A DNA stretch of 64,000 nucleotides from Agrocybe praecox (GCA_964017145.1 OZ024847.1:3596001-3660000), one strand, 5' to 3'. Shown: positions 31,941 through 44,667, numbered from the stretch's first letter. Made by a program: numbers and translations. The notes: a model not told the origin generated them from the letters alone.

Positions 31941-33640
31941 GAGAATTTGGATGATTATTGGAATAAAAGCACCTGCGTAGTACATGAAGAGCAAAAGTGC
32001 ATCATAAGAAAGGAGGAAAGAAGTACGACAAAAGAGGAAAGAAATATGGAGACAAAGGTGGGGAAAAAAAGTTCAAATAAACGGAAACAAGAGGATGTAC
32101 AAGGATGTATGTACGTGCCAATGAAACCAGTTTAATAACAGAATTACCAACAAATACGACCCACCCCACCCTGTAGCTTGAGGCAGATATAAATAGGAGA
32201 AGTAGTCGCCAACGTATCTCGTTGTCAACGAAAAAGAACACAGTTCGTGATTCGTCAACACGCGAAGAAGGAAAGGGAAGACCAAGGAAAACAGACTGAC
32301 GAGAAACAAAGAAGGGGTCACCGACGTCAAGCCAGTCCCCTTATCTAAAAGAAATCCTGCTCAGATTCTGGTCTCTCTCCGAGTCCTTCCTCTTGTTCGG
32401 TCTGCTTGTGGTTCGAGTTGTTGTTATAATTGGAGCTTGAATTTCCCCAGTAGTTGGCATTATTGTTCGACCGATGGTTTGGACTGTAGTGAGGAGGAGT
32501 GGCTCTTGCCTTGGGGAAGTCTCGTTTGAACTTTGTGGTGGTATTTTGTCCGAAACTCCTGTTACGCCTTCGGAAACTGTTGTCGGTTTTGATTGCATTG
32601 TTGTACCAGGCTTCGATATCTTCGGTTTTATATCCCACGCTGAGTCGTTCCCTGATGTGTTCGGGGAGGGATAGTTCGAATTTATTGATGACGCTACTAA
32701 TGTCTTGATCGTCTTTATATCCGGCTTTGATCACTAGGGTCTTGAAGAGAATGACGTGTTCTTCTGCAGTCTCCTCCATTCGAAGCATGTTGAGCTCACG
32801 TAGAGCTTCCTTTTTTGGGTCCTGAGATTGAAAGAATTCCAAAAATGCTGTATTGAAGTCTGCCCATGTTCCGTAGTCGAGATATTTGGACAAGTCTGGT
32901 GCAAGCATTCCTTGTTCTGCCTGCTTGGTGGTGATAAAGTAATCAGCCCATGACAAGGCTTTTCCTTGATTCAAGAAAGAGAGTACAAAGGTGATTCTCT
33001 TCTTGTCGCTGGTAAACAATTCCTCGTTTCCATCCATATAGAATCTGACTCGATGCCAGAAGTGAGTGAATTCCTTTCGACTTCCGTCGTAAAAAGGTGG
33101 AAGTGGAAGGTTCATTTCGAATGTTCCGAAGTTTTTGAGATTTGGGAGTTTTTTCAGGCGTGTCAATTGGTGAAAGGAATTGTCTTTGAGTATGTTCAGA
33201 GAGAGTAGATATGGTAGAGCCTGTTTTCACAGATCTGAGGCGGTTCCAGAGTTCTTCTTTTCCATTAAATAGAATAAAACATGCGGATAAAGCACCTTCT
33301 AGGTGCATGCAATGGAACAGATGCAATGAGGTTGTGAAACAGTATCTGAAACGTTACTGAAAGTGACTGGCCCCTGGGCTGCAGTTGGCCGCAGTCCGCA
33401 TGAAAGGAAATGAAAAAACGAGGCAAGCATGCGTAAATTGTCAGGGTCGTCAACGAACGCAGTTGCAGATTGCAGAAACAAATAAAACCTACACACCCCG
33501 AGAAGCTGAGGATAATGTCTGAGTGAGAATTTTACACGGTGGAATCGGTCTGAATTAGATGACAGCGACAACAAAAAAAACAGGCATATGAGAACTTCAG
33601 TGTGATTCAATACAACACCCAACAAGACAAAACGTCACGC
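31941..33640 (-). mobile_element. Gag-only retroelement A (degenerate)
   Basis: The element reads on the minus strand. Its leader (33265-33420) and its trailing part (32130-32345) match the equivalent parts of element B (40170-40320 and 38650-38860). Landmarks are TAAATAGAATAAAACATGCGG before gag and GAGAAACAAAG..GTCACCGACGTCAAG after gag. No protease, reverse transcriptase or integrase was seen. A piece of its trailing region recurs at 36690-36850. LTR borders not resolved. Confidence 0.6.
32345..33326 (-). pseudogene. Gag pseudogene (Ty3/gypsy-like), frameshifted, no zinc knuckle
   Basis: Frame 33166-32345 (273 aa) carries the gag core: 'PPFYDGSRKEFTHFWHRVRF', 'ALSWADYF' and 'LPEHIRERLSVG', then an Asn-rich tail. 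The N-terminal part lies upstream in another frame (33326-33170, 'KEELWNRLRS' and 'LSEHTQRQFLSPID'), so a frameshift separates them. Compared with element B, the region holding the CCHC knuckle is missing. Gag forms the virus-like particle of LTR retrotransposons and packages its RNA; this copy cannot make the full protein. Confidence 0.7.
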
Positions 33641-33839
33641 GAAAAATGTCGAGAAGTCGACTCATCTCCAAGGAGACTTGGAACTTCCTCTCGCGCACGG
33701 AGAACGTCGAAACATAAACATCAGTTCGATTGACATAACCGCAAACAAAAAGAAATACATAGTACCACCTAAAAATACGAGTACGTCGTACTTACTATCG
33801 TGATCCTTCTACCCCCGTAAACCGAAATTCTAAAGGTCA

Positions 33840-35010
33840 CAACTTGAAGAATCGAGTAAGGCCAATAGAGACGACCCGGAGCCGACGTGGTCGGTCAATC
33901 AGTAGTAGGTAAAATGAAAAGGGGGGTCCAAGGAGCACTATGACGGACGGACGAGAGACAAAAAGGCGAAGCGACGAGCTCGAGTCCACCGAGAGAAAAA
34001 GACAAAGACCTATAAAGGAAAAATATGAAAAGAACGGGAACGAAAACAAAGACATTAGAAAAAGCATGTGCGAATACAGAGATTCAGACTCGGTCCTCGG
34101 ATGATGTATGCGAGGGTGGTTGATCGCGAAGACGAGGTGGGAGCGAACGTGAACGTGTGCGGTGACGAATCGAGAGAAAGGTACAAAGGAGGGTGTGCGT
34201 GCGGATGGGCCTATGATTCGTGGTTGGCTCATGGAACGTGGTTGGCGGCAGACCGGAGCGGGGAAGGGAACAGCGGTTGGTTAATGGTTAGTTGAATTAC
34301 TAGTGCAGGCGCGTGGAGGGTTGGGGTTGGGGTGCCTGGAAGTGAGCGAGTATGAGGGCCGACGCGGGTTTTGGGCTAGTCACTGGCGTAAATTCTACGA
34401 ATAGAAAAGGGTGGGTGCGCGATCCTGCAGTTGGGGTATACTGGAATTGTACGTGGACGGACCGGATGCGTGGGGTACGGTACGTGGTTTGTACTATGTA
34501 TATGTGCGGGTGGTTGATTGTGAATTGACAAGGTGGGAGTAGATCTGTGCTCTACGTGATCATGGTTGATCGTAATCGTCCCTATGTGGCGTATCGAGTG
34601 TTGGCCGAGTGAGCTAGCTCCCGTGCTAAGAATCAAAATGGTCTCCGCGCCGAAGGTCCTAAAAATGACAGATCGGCAAAAATATCCATGGACGTGGTGG
34701 TGGTAGGGCAAAAAATGTGTTCAGAATGAGCAATCACTTACTAGCCATGAAAACACCCTCCAGGTCCTTCAACTCTCTTTCATGCGCATAAGGTATCCAG
34801 AACATCACATCGCAGCAAAAAGAGCCCTCGCTTTCGTTCGTTCGTTCGTTCGTTCGTGGCGAGGTGGTAGCAGCAGGATACGGTGGTGGCAGATGAAAGA
34901 GTTGACATAACGTTGAACGTTGATGGCGTTTGTCATCCCTGGGCCGGGATGCCGATTGTACCCCACGTGCACGCGTCCGTCAACCCCAACGCGTCGAGCC
35001 GTGTCACGTA
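33840..35010 (+). repeat. Dispersed GC-rich repeat copy
   Basis: Carries GGTTGATCGCGAAGACGAGG (about 34117), the CTCACTGGCG..CTAGC part, a CGTTCG repeat (34838-34857) and the tail GGCCGGGATGCCGATTGTAC...CACGTGCACGCG (about 34952). Open frames on both strands are spurious. It follows the gag element A leader directly. Confidence 0.6.
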
Positions 35011-35043
35011 ACTATCACGCGAGTAAGCGGGTATTTGGAAAAA

Positions 35044-35066
35044 CCTTATCTTATCTTATCTTATAT
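35044..35066 (+). repeat. (CTTAT)n microsatellite
   Basis: Four to five copies of CTTAT directly after the repeat tail. The same word recurs at about 3980 and 63357 and as its complement near 50117, suggesting a recurrent tail of an inserted sequence. Confidence 0.75.
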
Positions 35067-35993
35067 TTTTATTAAGAGAAATAACATATGTAGCATATAA
35101 AATAAAAAGCAGTGGGCCCTTAAAAATCCAGTAATGCAGAGATTCCAGAAACATGCGCAATACTTTGGTGCACCGTTGACTGGATACATGCAGGCAATCA
35201 TGCTGACAAATTGCCGTTGCTCTGCAATGATTGCCAGTGGGCCGCAAAAAAGTTAGGAACCACATCAAGGTGTCCATCATACCTTGATGGCATGTCCAGC
35301 ATCATAGCCGAGGTGTGTTGTACAACCCGGTGTTAGATGTGATATAATGCAATATTTATGTTGTTGGAATGATCGGGGTAAATACAAGCGCACCACAAAG
35401 TGGTCACTTGATAGCCGCAGATTATCTCGAGGAGATAATCTGCATTTCATTCTTATATTGACATTTGGTAGCATATTATGTGCCACTATCCCTTATTTTA
35501 TTTGATTTTCTTCTTATTACTTTGTAGCTACATATTTTGTATTTATACTGTAGCTACTTGAATGATAAACCTCGCTTGATTGCGAGGGTCCCTACTACAA
35601 CCCGAGTGACCTCGAAGACCTGGTCATTTTGACATATGTAATACACATGTTGTATAATCCAATGTCAATGTGGGATAACCAACTTTCCTATTATATAATC
35701 AGACATAGATATGGTATGATCCTACCTCTGTTGTATAATCATATTCATTTGTTGTATAGTATACAGTAAGTTATATATACATGTTCTACAGGGACATATG
35801 TATTTTAAATACTGTTGAAGGTGTATACATCTACTGATTTAATTTTTTGGCAGATGGGCAACCATACATGGGGAAAGGAAGAAAGTGAATTATAAAATAT
35901 ATCTGAAACATTGATGAAGTGATGGATAACACTGATGTGACCCATCCTCAAGAGGCTATGTTGCTCTGTAGTATTATTGTATTATATATACCA
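35067..35993. other. A/T-rich region, no supported gene
   Basis: No convincing coding frame. A short palindrome ATTATCTCGAGGAGATAAT lies near 35425. Words like TTGTATAATC recur near 35650-35760. Nature unknown. Confidence 0.35.
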
Positions 35994-36246
35994 TTAGGAG
36001 ACTTGGAAAATAAATAAACAAAGTAACAGACTCACAAATCTACTAATCAGAATTGGTTTTAGCCTTTTTGGCTTGGAAGACATCATTGAGATAACTTGCT
36101 AATAATTCAGAAAATCAGTTACAAATTAAAATATTACCCCGGTAAAAGAAACAGATCAAACTAACCTTGTATACGGAACGTGATAAAATAAAATCCTATT
36201 TTTATCACAAATACAGATTGTGGTGGTTCAAGTTCAAGAGAGAGCG
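35994..36246 (+). repeat. Dispersed ~265-bp repeat, copy 2
   Basis: Diverged match of 5679-5943 in the same orientation, with shared CAGAATTGGTTTTAGC, ATAACTTGCTA and CACAAATACAGAT. It is followed at about 36300 by a lone tail of the GC-rich dispersed repeat (GGCCGGGATGCCGATTGCAC). Confidence 0.65.
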
Positions 36247-36689
36247 CTACATATGACAAAGCAAGAAACCTTGATCAAACATTGATAATTACAACACTAG
36301 GCCGGGATGCCGATTGCACCCCCGCATGCATGTGTGTCAACCGGCGCGCGACGCAAACACGTCACATCGTATCGTTGGTAGCTGACGGAATGCATTCGCA
36401 CAAGTAGAAAAATGAGCAACGGTCAGCATAACAGTATTGCACCTATACAAGCATACTGTGAGCGAGCTATGACCCTTTCAGTTGGTACTAGCTTGTAATT
36501 CAAGTTTCCGCCACCACTTTTCTATGTTCGTTTGTGCACTGCGCGAGAATGCTGATGATATATAATAACCACTTTCATGTTTGAACTTTGCGTGATGAAA
36601 GCCAAGTCGCGATCGTCGATCGTCAAACAACTAGGTCTACGCATGCGTCGAGAACGATCCATCGTAGAGGATCTCGCAGATCACCGGGA

Positions 36690-36850
36690 GTAAATGAATA
36701 GAATTGGAATAAAAGCAACTGGGTAGTACATGAAGAGCTAAAGTGCAACATAAGAAAGGAGGAAAGAAGTACGACAAAAGAGGAAGGAAATATGGAGATA
36801 AAGTGCAAAAAAATGATTCAAATAAACGGAAACGAAAAAGGAGGAACGGA
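36690..36850 (-). mobile_element. Fragment of the gag-only retroelement family
   Basis: Matches 31950-32100 closely (landmarks GGAATAAAAGCA, TAGTACATGAAGAGC, AAGAAAGGAGGAAAGAAGTACGAC). This is the trailing region of the gag-only elements without gag. The flanking region 36370-37080 has no supported gene. Confidence 0.6.
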
Positions 36851-37079
36851 TGGAGTCTGACGACAGAGAAGTAGGGCATAGGGCCAGGGTTGGGTTGGGT
36901 GGAGTATGGGAAAACACCGCGGCGCACAAGAATAAGGAAGGAAATGAAAAAGGAAGGAGGGGAAAGAAAAAATACGCGCATGACCAAATTCGAGTCAGCA
37001 ATGTCCTTCGAAAAGCCAAACCAGAACGCTAAGAGACGTACGCCGCGTCCCATCACAGCGCAACGCCAAGGAGATCAAG

Positions 37080-38215
37080 GTGCTTAAATAGGATGCTTAA
37101 AAGCGGTATTGGTGGACGAGGCAGAGCAGGGCAGGGAGCGTTGGCATTTGCCGGGTGGGATTGAGGTGGGTGGGTCTGTTCGTTTTCTTGAATAAGAAAA
37201 GGAAGGGGAAAAAAGGAAACACTCACATGACATATACCACGCTCAGCCTTTCCTAGTAGTCCACCAGTACGGTTACGCTCTCCCTACACCATCCCCAACC
37301 GTTCTCGTGTCTCCCACTTCCCACCTTCCTCTTCGTCCTTTTCACCGCTCGCCTCCAATCGACCCGCCCATGCGAGAAATCAGTAATCCCTTCTCGAGTA
37401 GACTTCAGGTGCTGTTACGACGGTACTTGGAATGCTGGTGCGGGTACGGGTACGGGTAAGGATGGAGTGTATGTGAGCTCAGATCCGCGTTCGTGTTTCG
37501 TGTCGCAGTATTCGGTTCAGTTACATTCGCTTTGGTGGGACTCGCAGGAGGCTAAAACTAAGGGTACGGCTACGGGTGGGCCTATGGCTGGTAGTTGGTA
37601 GTTGGTAGTGCTTTCATGGGATGTAATTGGGAGCGCAGAACGTAGGGAAACGGATGGTTGTGCTGAGATTGGACCCGGAGGTTTTGGATGTGTATGCATT
37701 ACTTGGACTTGAAAGACGCTGTGCCGTGAAGTGACGAGGAAGGAGTGAGTGAACAGCCGACGAAAAGGAGGGTGCGGGAGTGCCTGTTGTTCGTAGTTAG
37801 TTCACGCGACATGTTAGCTTCCCGCTATTGGATGTGAACGGTTTAGACGCGTGGGTTACCGAAATGACGCAAGCATTCGGGGGAAGAAGAGGAAGGCGGA
37901 TCCGAGGAGAGTCGCAGTTGATTGTGGTCGCAAATGGAGTCAGAGACGAGGAGCGACACAAAGGCACCACGATACTACGATATCCGGTCCTCAAAGCTGG
38001 TCCTAAGAAGACCCGATGACGCGACAAATAAAGCTGTGTGTTTCTGCAAATAAGAATATCCTCCGCGCGCCCACGCATACCAAGAAGATGACAGCAATGG
38101 TAGAAGTAAGAGTTGACGGTATTGTCAGAGCACTAGGCCGGATGATGCCGATTCGAGCACGTGACTCTCAACACAACGCGTCGCGTCGTGTCAGTCCCAG
38201 CACACATTGACATTC
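37080..38215 (+). repeat. Diverged GC-rich dispersed repeat copy
   Basis: Composition and layout resemble the other copies. It ends with a variant tail, CTAGGCCGGATGATGCCGATTC...CACAACGCGTCGCGTCGTGTCAG (about 38132-38190). No protein-coding signal that I trust. Confidence 0.4.
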
Positions 38216-38639
38216 CCTTCTAATCTTTTAATGGGCAGCGGATAGACGTATATACGACTTGATGTAACACATTTTTGACCTTCCACAGCTTCGAAAAGCT
38301 CGCCAGTGTACCCTCAATCGGGTCTGAAGTGGAGAACCACCTCATGTGTAGTAGCCAGTACTTACTCGCATTTTATGGACCCTAGTTACCAAGTTCCGAT
38401 AATTAGAGACTTGGAACCAAAAGTCCCAAATAGAGGAGTATACTGTGAGCGCTCGAAATCGGAACCCAGAAATAGGGAAGACCAATCGATCAATATTAAC
38501 CTGCGCAAAACTCGTCAAGAGTTTGAGAATGACAAATAAGCGAACACTGAAAATAAATACAAAAAAATCCAGAAAAATGTGTAATAAATATATACAACAC
38601 CCGATGCTATCAAAAAAAAAAATCAAGTGTAGAGCTACA

Positions 38640-40330
38640 CGTGAGAACGACGAACAGAATCAAATAGATATGTCCCACCCTGGGGCTTGAGGCAAAATAT
38701 AAATAGAAGAAGTTGTCATAGCTGTCAAAGAAAAAGAACACAATTCATGCACATGACACATCAGCAGTCGAAAAACTAAGCCTGGAAATCCAAAGAAGGT
38801 GACGGACCGACGAGAAACAAAGACAAAAGGATCACTGACGTCAAGGCAAGACCTTTATCTAAAAACCAAATTCTGCTTCGATTTCCTGCGGGTCAAATGC
38901 CATGAGGCGCAATTCCCTTTTCTCCCGTACCGACATAGATCGGATGCATGCGACAATATCCTTTGGCGACATTTGATAGCGGTTTGAGCTGGTGTCGTTG
39001 TTGTTATTGCGATTATTCGAGCTTGACCCCTGGTATTTGGCGTTATAGTTTGATCGATATCGATAGTCTGGATTGTAGGAGGAACGAGAAAGAGTGCCTC
39101 GTGCCTCGGTGCAGTCTCGGGCGCGATGTCCGACTTCCTTGCAGTTGAAGCAAGCCCCTTTTTTCATGAGATTCGTCCGTTCGCTCGTGGTGAGAGTGTC
39201 TGCTTCGTCCATGAGGCCGTTGTTGTAAGTGGAGCGACTCCGTCGAAGATTCGCCTGAAGCCTGCGGAACTTGTCGTCTGCTTCGATCGCGGCTTCGTAC
39301 CAGGCTGTGAGATCTTCGGGTTCAACTCCAAAGTCGATTCGTTCCCTGATGTGTTCGGGGAGGGATGATTCGAACTTTGTGATGATATCTCTCTCTTCGT
39401 TGAGTCCGGCTTCGATCACCAGGATCTTGAAGTGACTGACGTGCTTTTGTGCTGTTTTTTTCCCCATTCGAAGGTTATCGAGTTTATAGAGAGCTTCCCT
39501 TTTGGAAATCTTAGGTCGAAATCTTTCCATGAATGCGGTTTTGAAGTCTTCCCATGTTCCGTATACGAGAAGCTCAAGGTCTTCTTCATGTGTTTCACGT
39601 TGTTCTGCTTCCTTGGTGGCCATAAAAGATCTTTTCCAAGTTGCAGCTGCTCCTTTTGTCAAGAAAGAGAGTACGAAGTCGATTTTCTGGGTGTCGCTGG
39701 TAAACAATTGTTTGTTTCCTTGCATATTGAGTGTGACTATCTGCCAGAAGTCAATGAATTTTCTTCGACTTCCGTCATATGAGGGTGGAAGGCGCATTTC
39801 GATGATTCCTTCTTGTAGAGGTATTGGAGCCGTTTCAAGCATGTTGATTGGGGAAAGAAAATGATCTTGGGTATGCTCAGAGGTAGTGAGGTCTGTTTCT
39901 TCTTCTTTGGGCGATCTGGGTCGGTTCCCGAGTTCTTCATCCGTTATTGAAGATTCGACGCACGCAGATGTATCAATAGGTGGTAGTGAAGACATGGTTG
40001 TGATTTTTCCACAATCAAGCTTGGTGGAAAGATTAGAGAGATCCTGTTCCTTTGTTACAACCACATACATTCTTTGATAGAATACCCTCAAATATCCCAG
40101 TGAAGAAGTCTTGAAGTTAAGAGGGAGTATAGCAGAAGAGATTGTTTTCTCGATACAAAAAAAAGCAAAGAGGTTTAAATAGAATAAAACATGCGGAGAA
40201 AGCACCTTCTAGGTGCGCACACCGGATGCACTGAGGTTGTCAAACAGCAGTATCTGAAACGTTACAGAAAGCGACTGGGCCGCAGCTTGCCGCAGTCATC
40301 AAGAAAGGAAATGAAAAGGAAAGATGCAGC
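38640..40330 (-). mobile_element. Gag-only retroelement B
   Basis: Minus-strand element with leader (40170-40320), an intact gag frame and a trailing region (38650-38860) shared with element A. No pol genes are present between gag and the trailing region: gag ends at 38859 and the shared trailing region begins at once. This fits a non-autonomous element that supplies gag and borrows reverse transcriptase, comparable to plant TR-GAG elements. LTR ends not resolved. Confidence 0.6.
38859..39995 (-). CDS. Retrotransposon Gag with CCHC zinc knuckle, ~378 aa
   Basis: The frame is open from 40205, but I prefer the start at 39995 (MSSLPPIDTSACVES), because upstream residues match the non-coding leader shared with element A. 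The core shows 'LPPSYDGSRRKFIDFWQIV', 'ATWKRSF' and 'LPEHIRERIDFG', typical of the fungal retrotransposon gag domain. A classical knuckle follows, CFNCKEVGHRARDC, fitting C-x2-C-x4-H-x4-C, for RNA binding. The C-terminus is Ser/Asn/Tyr-rich and ends 'EIEAEFGF'. No frameshift into a protease was seen. It is related to the broken gag at 32345-33326. Intact length suggests selection or recent insertion. Confidence 0.75.
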   Translation of the reverse strand: MSSLPPIDTSACVESSITDEELGNRPRSPKEEETDLTTSEHTQDHFLSPINMLETAPIPLQEGIIEMRLPPSYDGSRRKFIDFWQIVTLNMQGNKQLFTSDTQKIDFVLSFLTKGAAATWKRSFMATKEAEQRETHEEDLELLVYGTWEDFKTAFMERFRPKISKREALYKLDNLRMGKKTAQKHVSHFKILVIEAGLNEERDIITKFESSLPEHIRERIDFGVEPEDLTAWYEAAIEADDKFRRLQANLRRSRSTYNNGLMDEADTLTTSERTNLMKKGACFNCKEVGHRARDCTEARGTLSRSSYNPDYRYRSNYNAKYQGSSSNNRNNNNDTSSNRYQMSPKDIVACIRSMSVREKRELRLMAFDPQEIEAEFGF

Positions 40331-40339
40331 AAAAATAGT

Positions 40340-42000
40340 GCGATTGTCCTCGCTCTCACTGCCAGGTACCCTCCAAGCGTACATACGGAAACCGACATTC
40401 ACACGCCCCATGCGCTCATGGTAAGGTGCCGGATATTGCCGCAGGGTTTGTCTTCGATTAGCTTTCTCAATATGATTTATTTAAACATGGAGGGGTGTTT
40501 ACATAAGGCACAACAACATGTTAAATAATTTCATGGGGCTTATTAAAGAACAAAACGAAAGCACGAAAAGAGACGCAAGTAAGAAAAGAACAGGAAGTGT
40601 TCGAGCGCTGAGCGCGGAGATCCAATTAGCCTTAGCAGCTCTGCCGGTGCCCCGAACAACACATCGCCAGTCATTGTAAGCGACATCGGCTTGGCCGGCA
40701 TGCGTAAATATGATTAGCCGAGATCAGCAAATGCGCTGTGGGCCTGTGACAATATACACGATCCAACTTGATGGTTGCTTGATGGTCGCCAATTTATCAA
40801 GTAGTCGATGATTAGCTACTTATTTCCGGTAAGCTAGGTAAAGTATTCGACAATGCATAAGACTTGGTGGATAATATACAAATGCGAGTGTAAATCCGGC
40901 ATTTATTATATTTTAGCGCTGTTGTGTATCTCGTAGTAGATTTTAGCGTCGTTGTACAGCTATACAATGACAATATTTATTAGATATATACTGGTGATAT
41001 AAAGGATCTTTTTCGGTAACAAGAAAATATAATATATTACAAATTAAAGATCAAAAAACATAAACACCAGCTGGTCAGGGTATATACATCTCTAAAATAA
41101 ATTCGCAGTTCGACGTAACATCGGACAGCCTGTGATTCAATTGTTAGAATAGCTCTCCTCTCACCTGCCTGTTTTCCACTGGCAAAATAGAATCGTGCCG
41201 TTGCGTTGTATTTCTCCTGAAGGCTGCGGAGACCTGTGAAAATTATTGCTAAAAATATCACCAGTGTTAATGAAGAGGCATGAGAAATAAATAAATAAAT
41301 AAAGAACTCACGGATTGATGTTGGTTCCTCCGTTCACCTGCTCTCCTGGCGCGCTCCCAGCGATATCACTGCGGGACTTTGTGTTGTCCCACGCGGTGTA
41401 TAAAAGGTTGATGTCCGTAAAGATGCGCGTTCGCATTCGCAATGCGTTCTTCCAAGTTGGAGAAGGGGAGGGCTTCGAAATTCCGAAGCATTAGATCGTT
41501 CGCAGTGTTGTTGTGATGCGCTCGATAGTAGTGGTTGATAGTATGAGTGGTAAATAGATAATGTAAAGTCTGCGTCTGCTTCAGAAAAGGGCTCGACGCT
41601 GGCTTACTTATACATTATACGCCCTGTGGCTCAGGTCAGTTTGGTTGTCTATATATTTCGATAGAGCCTTAAATGCTACGAGACTGTTAATTCTGACGGA
41701 TGATTTCTGGAATTCTTAGAATCAGTATTTTTTATTGTTCGCAGTGTCCAACGGTAAGTGCACGTAATCTAAATCTGTATTGAGTGACATTCAAAATGCT
41801 TTTGGCCATGAGATCCATTCACGTAGATTTGGATTCTATAGAGTCGTAAACGTTACGCAACCGTTCGTTCTGACGAACGATTTCTGGAAATCCTGCCATC
41901 ACAAGTTCCTTGTTCACAATATCCATCGAGAAGTGGGCGTAACCAGTGGGACACAGTGGGCGTTAGTGTGTTTACACGCCCTATTCATCGTTTCCATCCA
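40340..42000. other. No supported gene
   Basis: About 1.65 kb of mixed composition. A short (AAAT)n run lies at about 41287-41302. Two similar stretches occur near 41680-41720 and 41840-41890 (TTCTGACGRAYGATTTCTGGAA), a local duplication about 185 bp apart. No RNA gene recognised. Confidence 0.4.
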
Positions 42001-42099
42001 AAGGTAAGTACTATTATACATCCTATTCCCGTGGTAGCAACCACAACGACAATCTCCAAACGATCGTATGCAGGGCTGATACGAAAAGGCGCACGGTCT

Positions 42100-44290
42100 A
42101 TTTATACCCCCTTCAATTGTCTGTGTCGTCAACGAACGCCGAATCGCAGAAACAAAAACAAAAATGAAAGCCCACACCCCCGGAGTCAAACACCTGTTAC
42201 CGAGGTACGCGACACTTCTCCGACATGAGATAAAAATGTGCTATTATTCGACAAAAAATAAGACATCAAAATTCTAGTACGACGTATGATGATGATAAAA
42301 CCCATTAGAACGTTTCCACGCATGAAAAACGAAAACGTCGAACGGGAAAATTTAGAAAAACGTGTGCTACTTACCGAGACCGGATAAGACAAGACAAAAG
42401 GTAAGCGTCAAGAAACAAATTCATAGCTATCCCCGAGGATAACGGATAGAACTTCCCGGTTTTAGGAACATCTGATACTCACTTTCCTCCCACCTTGGAA
42501 AAGAATGTGAGGAGAAGTAGAAGTAGATCTTCATTCGTCGATGTATCCTGTTGTTAAACAAAAAGAAAGGTAGTCAAAAACGAAAAAGGAAAGCAAAGCA
42601 AACACAAACCCAATGAAGACCATGACGGACCGACGTGAGACAATAATCGAAGTGATGAGCCTGAGTCCACCGGGAGGAAAGACAAAAAGCTGGGAAAGAT
42701 TGAAGGGTTTGGGTTTGGGTTTGGGTATTTGGAAGTGGAGGTTGAGTGAACGAGCATGAGGACGAAGGCGGATGTGAATCGGAGCAAGACAGGGTTGGCC
42801 AAGTGATGTCGAAGTGCGATGCGGAAAGAAGAAACAGGACACGAGTGTGTGCGCGTGCACGAGCCTGCAGTTGCGATGCGCTGGAATTGTGCGTGGGCGG
42901 ACCGCGTGGATGCAGAAGCGATCCGAGGGAACAAGACGAGGACATATGGGTGTCGGTGGAAGTGGGCTTGCAGGTGTTATTCGATGCATTGAGAAAAGGA
43001 TGCTCCGTTGTAAACAAGTACGAGGACCAGGGCGGACGCGAATCGGACGCGAATCAGAGCAAGACAGGATTGGTCGGGCTAACGTTGGCAGAGTGATATT
43101 GTAGTGGAATGGCGTAAGTCATGCGATGAGGAAAGCGAGGGTTAGCGAGCCTGTAGTTGGGATGTGCTGGAATGCGAGAGTAAGCAGACGTGAGGGAGCA
43201 AAGCAGGGTTGAAGCTATTGTTGGTGGAATTGCACAGTAGGGTGTTGTCTGACGCGGCGACGTTATTTATGCGAGGACGTAGAGTTTTCGGTGGAAGTGG
43301 AAGTTATCGGTTGCCATGCTATTGGTGGATGGCATGAGAGTGTCGGTCAATCCGAAGAAATGTGCTTAAGAATAGACGAGTAAGTTGGTTTGCGTTCCAA
43401 GTGTTGTCCGAGCGGACTAGCTACCTTGATAGAAATCAAAACATCCACAGTGCAAAACCAAGTCCGTTCGTATGTTCGTCGCAATAATCCTAGCTCCAGG
43501 CCCTTCAACTTCAAGCGTCAGCGCTTCAGCACTCAGCTTTCAGCTCCATGCTCAAGTTCTTGCGTTGGTGGAGAGGTACACATATTGAAAATAACACTTT
43601 ACGTGTCAGGTTTCCTCAATCGTTCCTTCGTGGGAAGGTCGTAGCGGTCCAATGTGGTTGTGGTTGTGAAACAGATTTGAAACGTTGACGCGTCGATTAT
43701 TGAGGTGGGTAATTAGGTGTGTGGGTCATGGAGGAGGGTGAAGACGCCGGGGAGCATTGGCTAGATTGGATTTGGAGTGAGAGGGCTGCTTTGAGGCAGT
43801 GAGTGCCGGTCCTGCTGGTGTTAGCATTCGTCAGATAGAAAAAGAGGAAATAATGGATACATCCCTTCAAACCGATTCCCCTGCAACTACCTGTTCTGAT
43901 TCCTCCCTCCGTTCATCCCTCTTCGTCACCAATCCCACTCCATTCCGCCCCAAATAAACCGAATCAAGTTATGGACGTGAAGAGACTTGGACTTCTGGTG
44001 CCGGTGCCGGTACGTGGGCGAGGCTGGCCTCTGCGTCATGATCGAGTATCAGGTTCCCGGTTCGGGTGGGTGGGATGAAAAACGTGAAGGGCGCCTCTGG
44101 TTGGATTGATTGAGAGTGAAGAATGCGAGGTGCGCGTGTGTGGGCGTACAGTTTGTCCGTTCATCAACATCGCTGGTCGTGACGGTGGTGGTGGTACTAG
44201 ACGTCATCAACTTTTTCATTAGGCGGGATGCCGGTCAATTATAGCCGCAAAATCACGTGCACGTGTACCGCCTCGCGCACAGATCACAAC
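42100..44290 (+). repeat. Long copy of the GC-rich dispersed repeat
   Basis: The longest copy seen. A leader region (GTCGTCAACGAACGC...CAGAAACAAA) resembles 33440-33490. A G-rich body follows, then TCGGTCAATCCGAAGAAATG (about 43347), GACTAGCTACCTTGATAG (about 43418) and a tail with GGCGGGATGCCGG...CACGTGCACGTG (about 44222-44270). It has open frames on both strands with low-complexity translations, none with a domain. The leader similarity hints that this family and the gag-only elements share parts. Confidence 0.55.
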
Positions 44291-44667
44291 CTGGTGCAAA
44301 CGGAAAGGTATAAGGTTGATGTCCGTAAGCAATGTTCCTCCTTGCAAAGTGTTTCTGTTCCTTGAAACATATTTTGGTCCCTGTGTTGTGTCTGGGGGTG
44401 GTTAATGTTGTATTTGACAATGTCCTATGTAGGACCCGCCAACTCGTCTACTTATGTGTTTCCCATGGGTTCGATCTCGACATTGCGAATTGTAGGGCGG
44501 GAGGCAGGCCAGAACTGGTCTTGCTGCATTTCTCATATCTCTGTCAATGTTTCTCCATTACATAGAACGCGCTTGGTCTAATATCAGTTATCCGTCTATA
44601 CTTCTCTATTTATATATCCTTCCTATGCTGGCCTTTGTAGTGGTAGATCAAGCTACATATACATTAT

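Noticed and set aside
42531..43104. Overlapping open frames of 96-152 codons on both strands
   Set aside because: They lie in the GC-rich dispersed repeat, are open on both strands at once and translate to low-complexity Ser/Pro/His strings.
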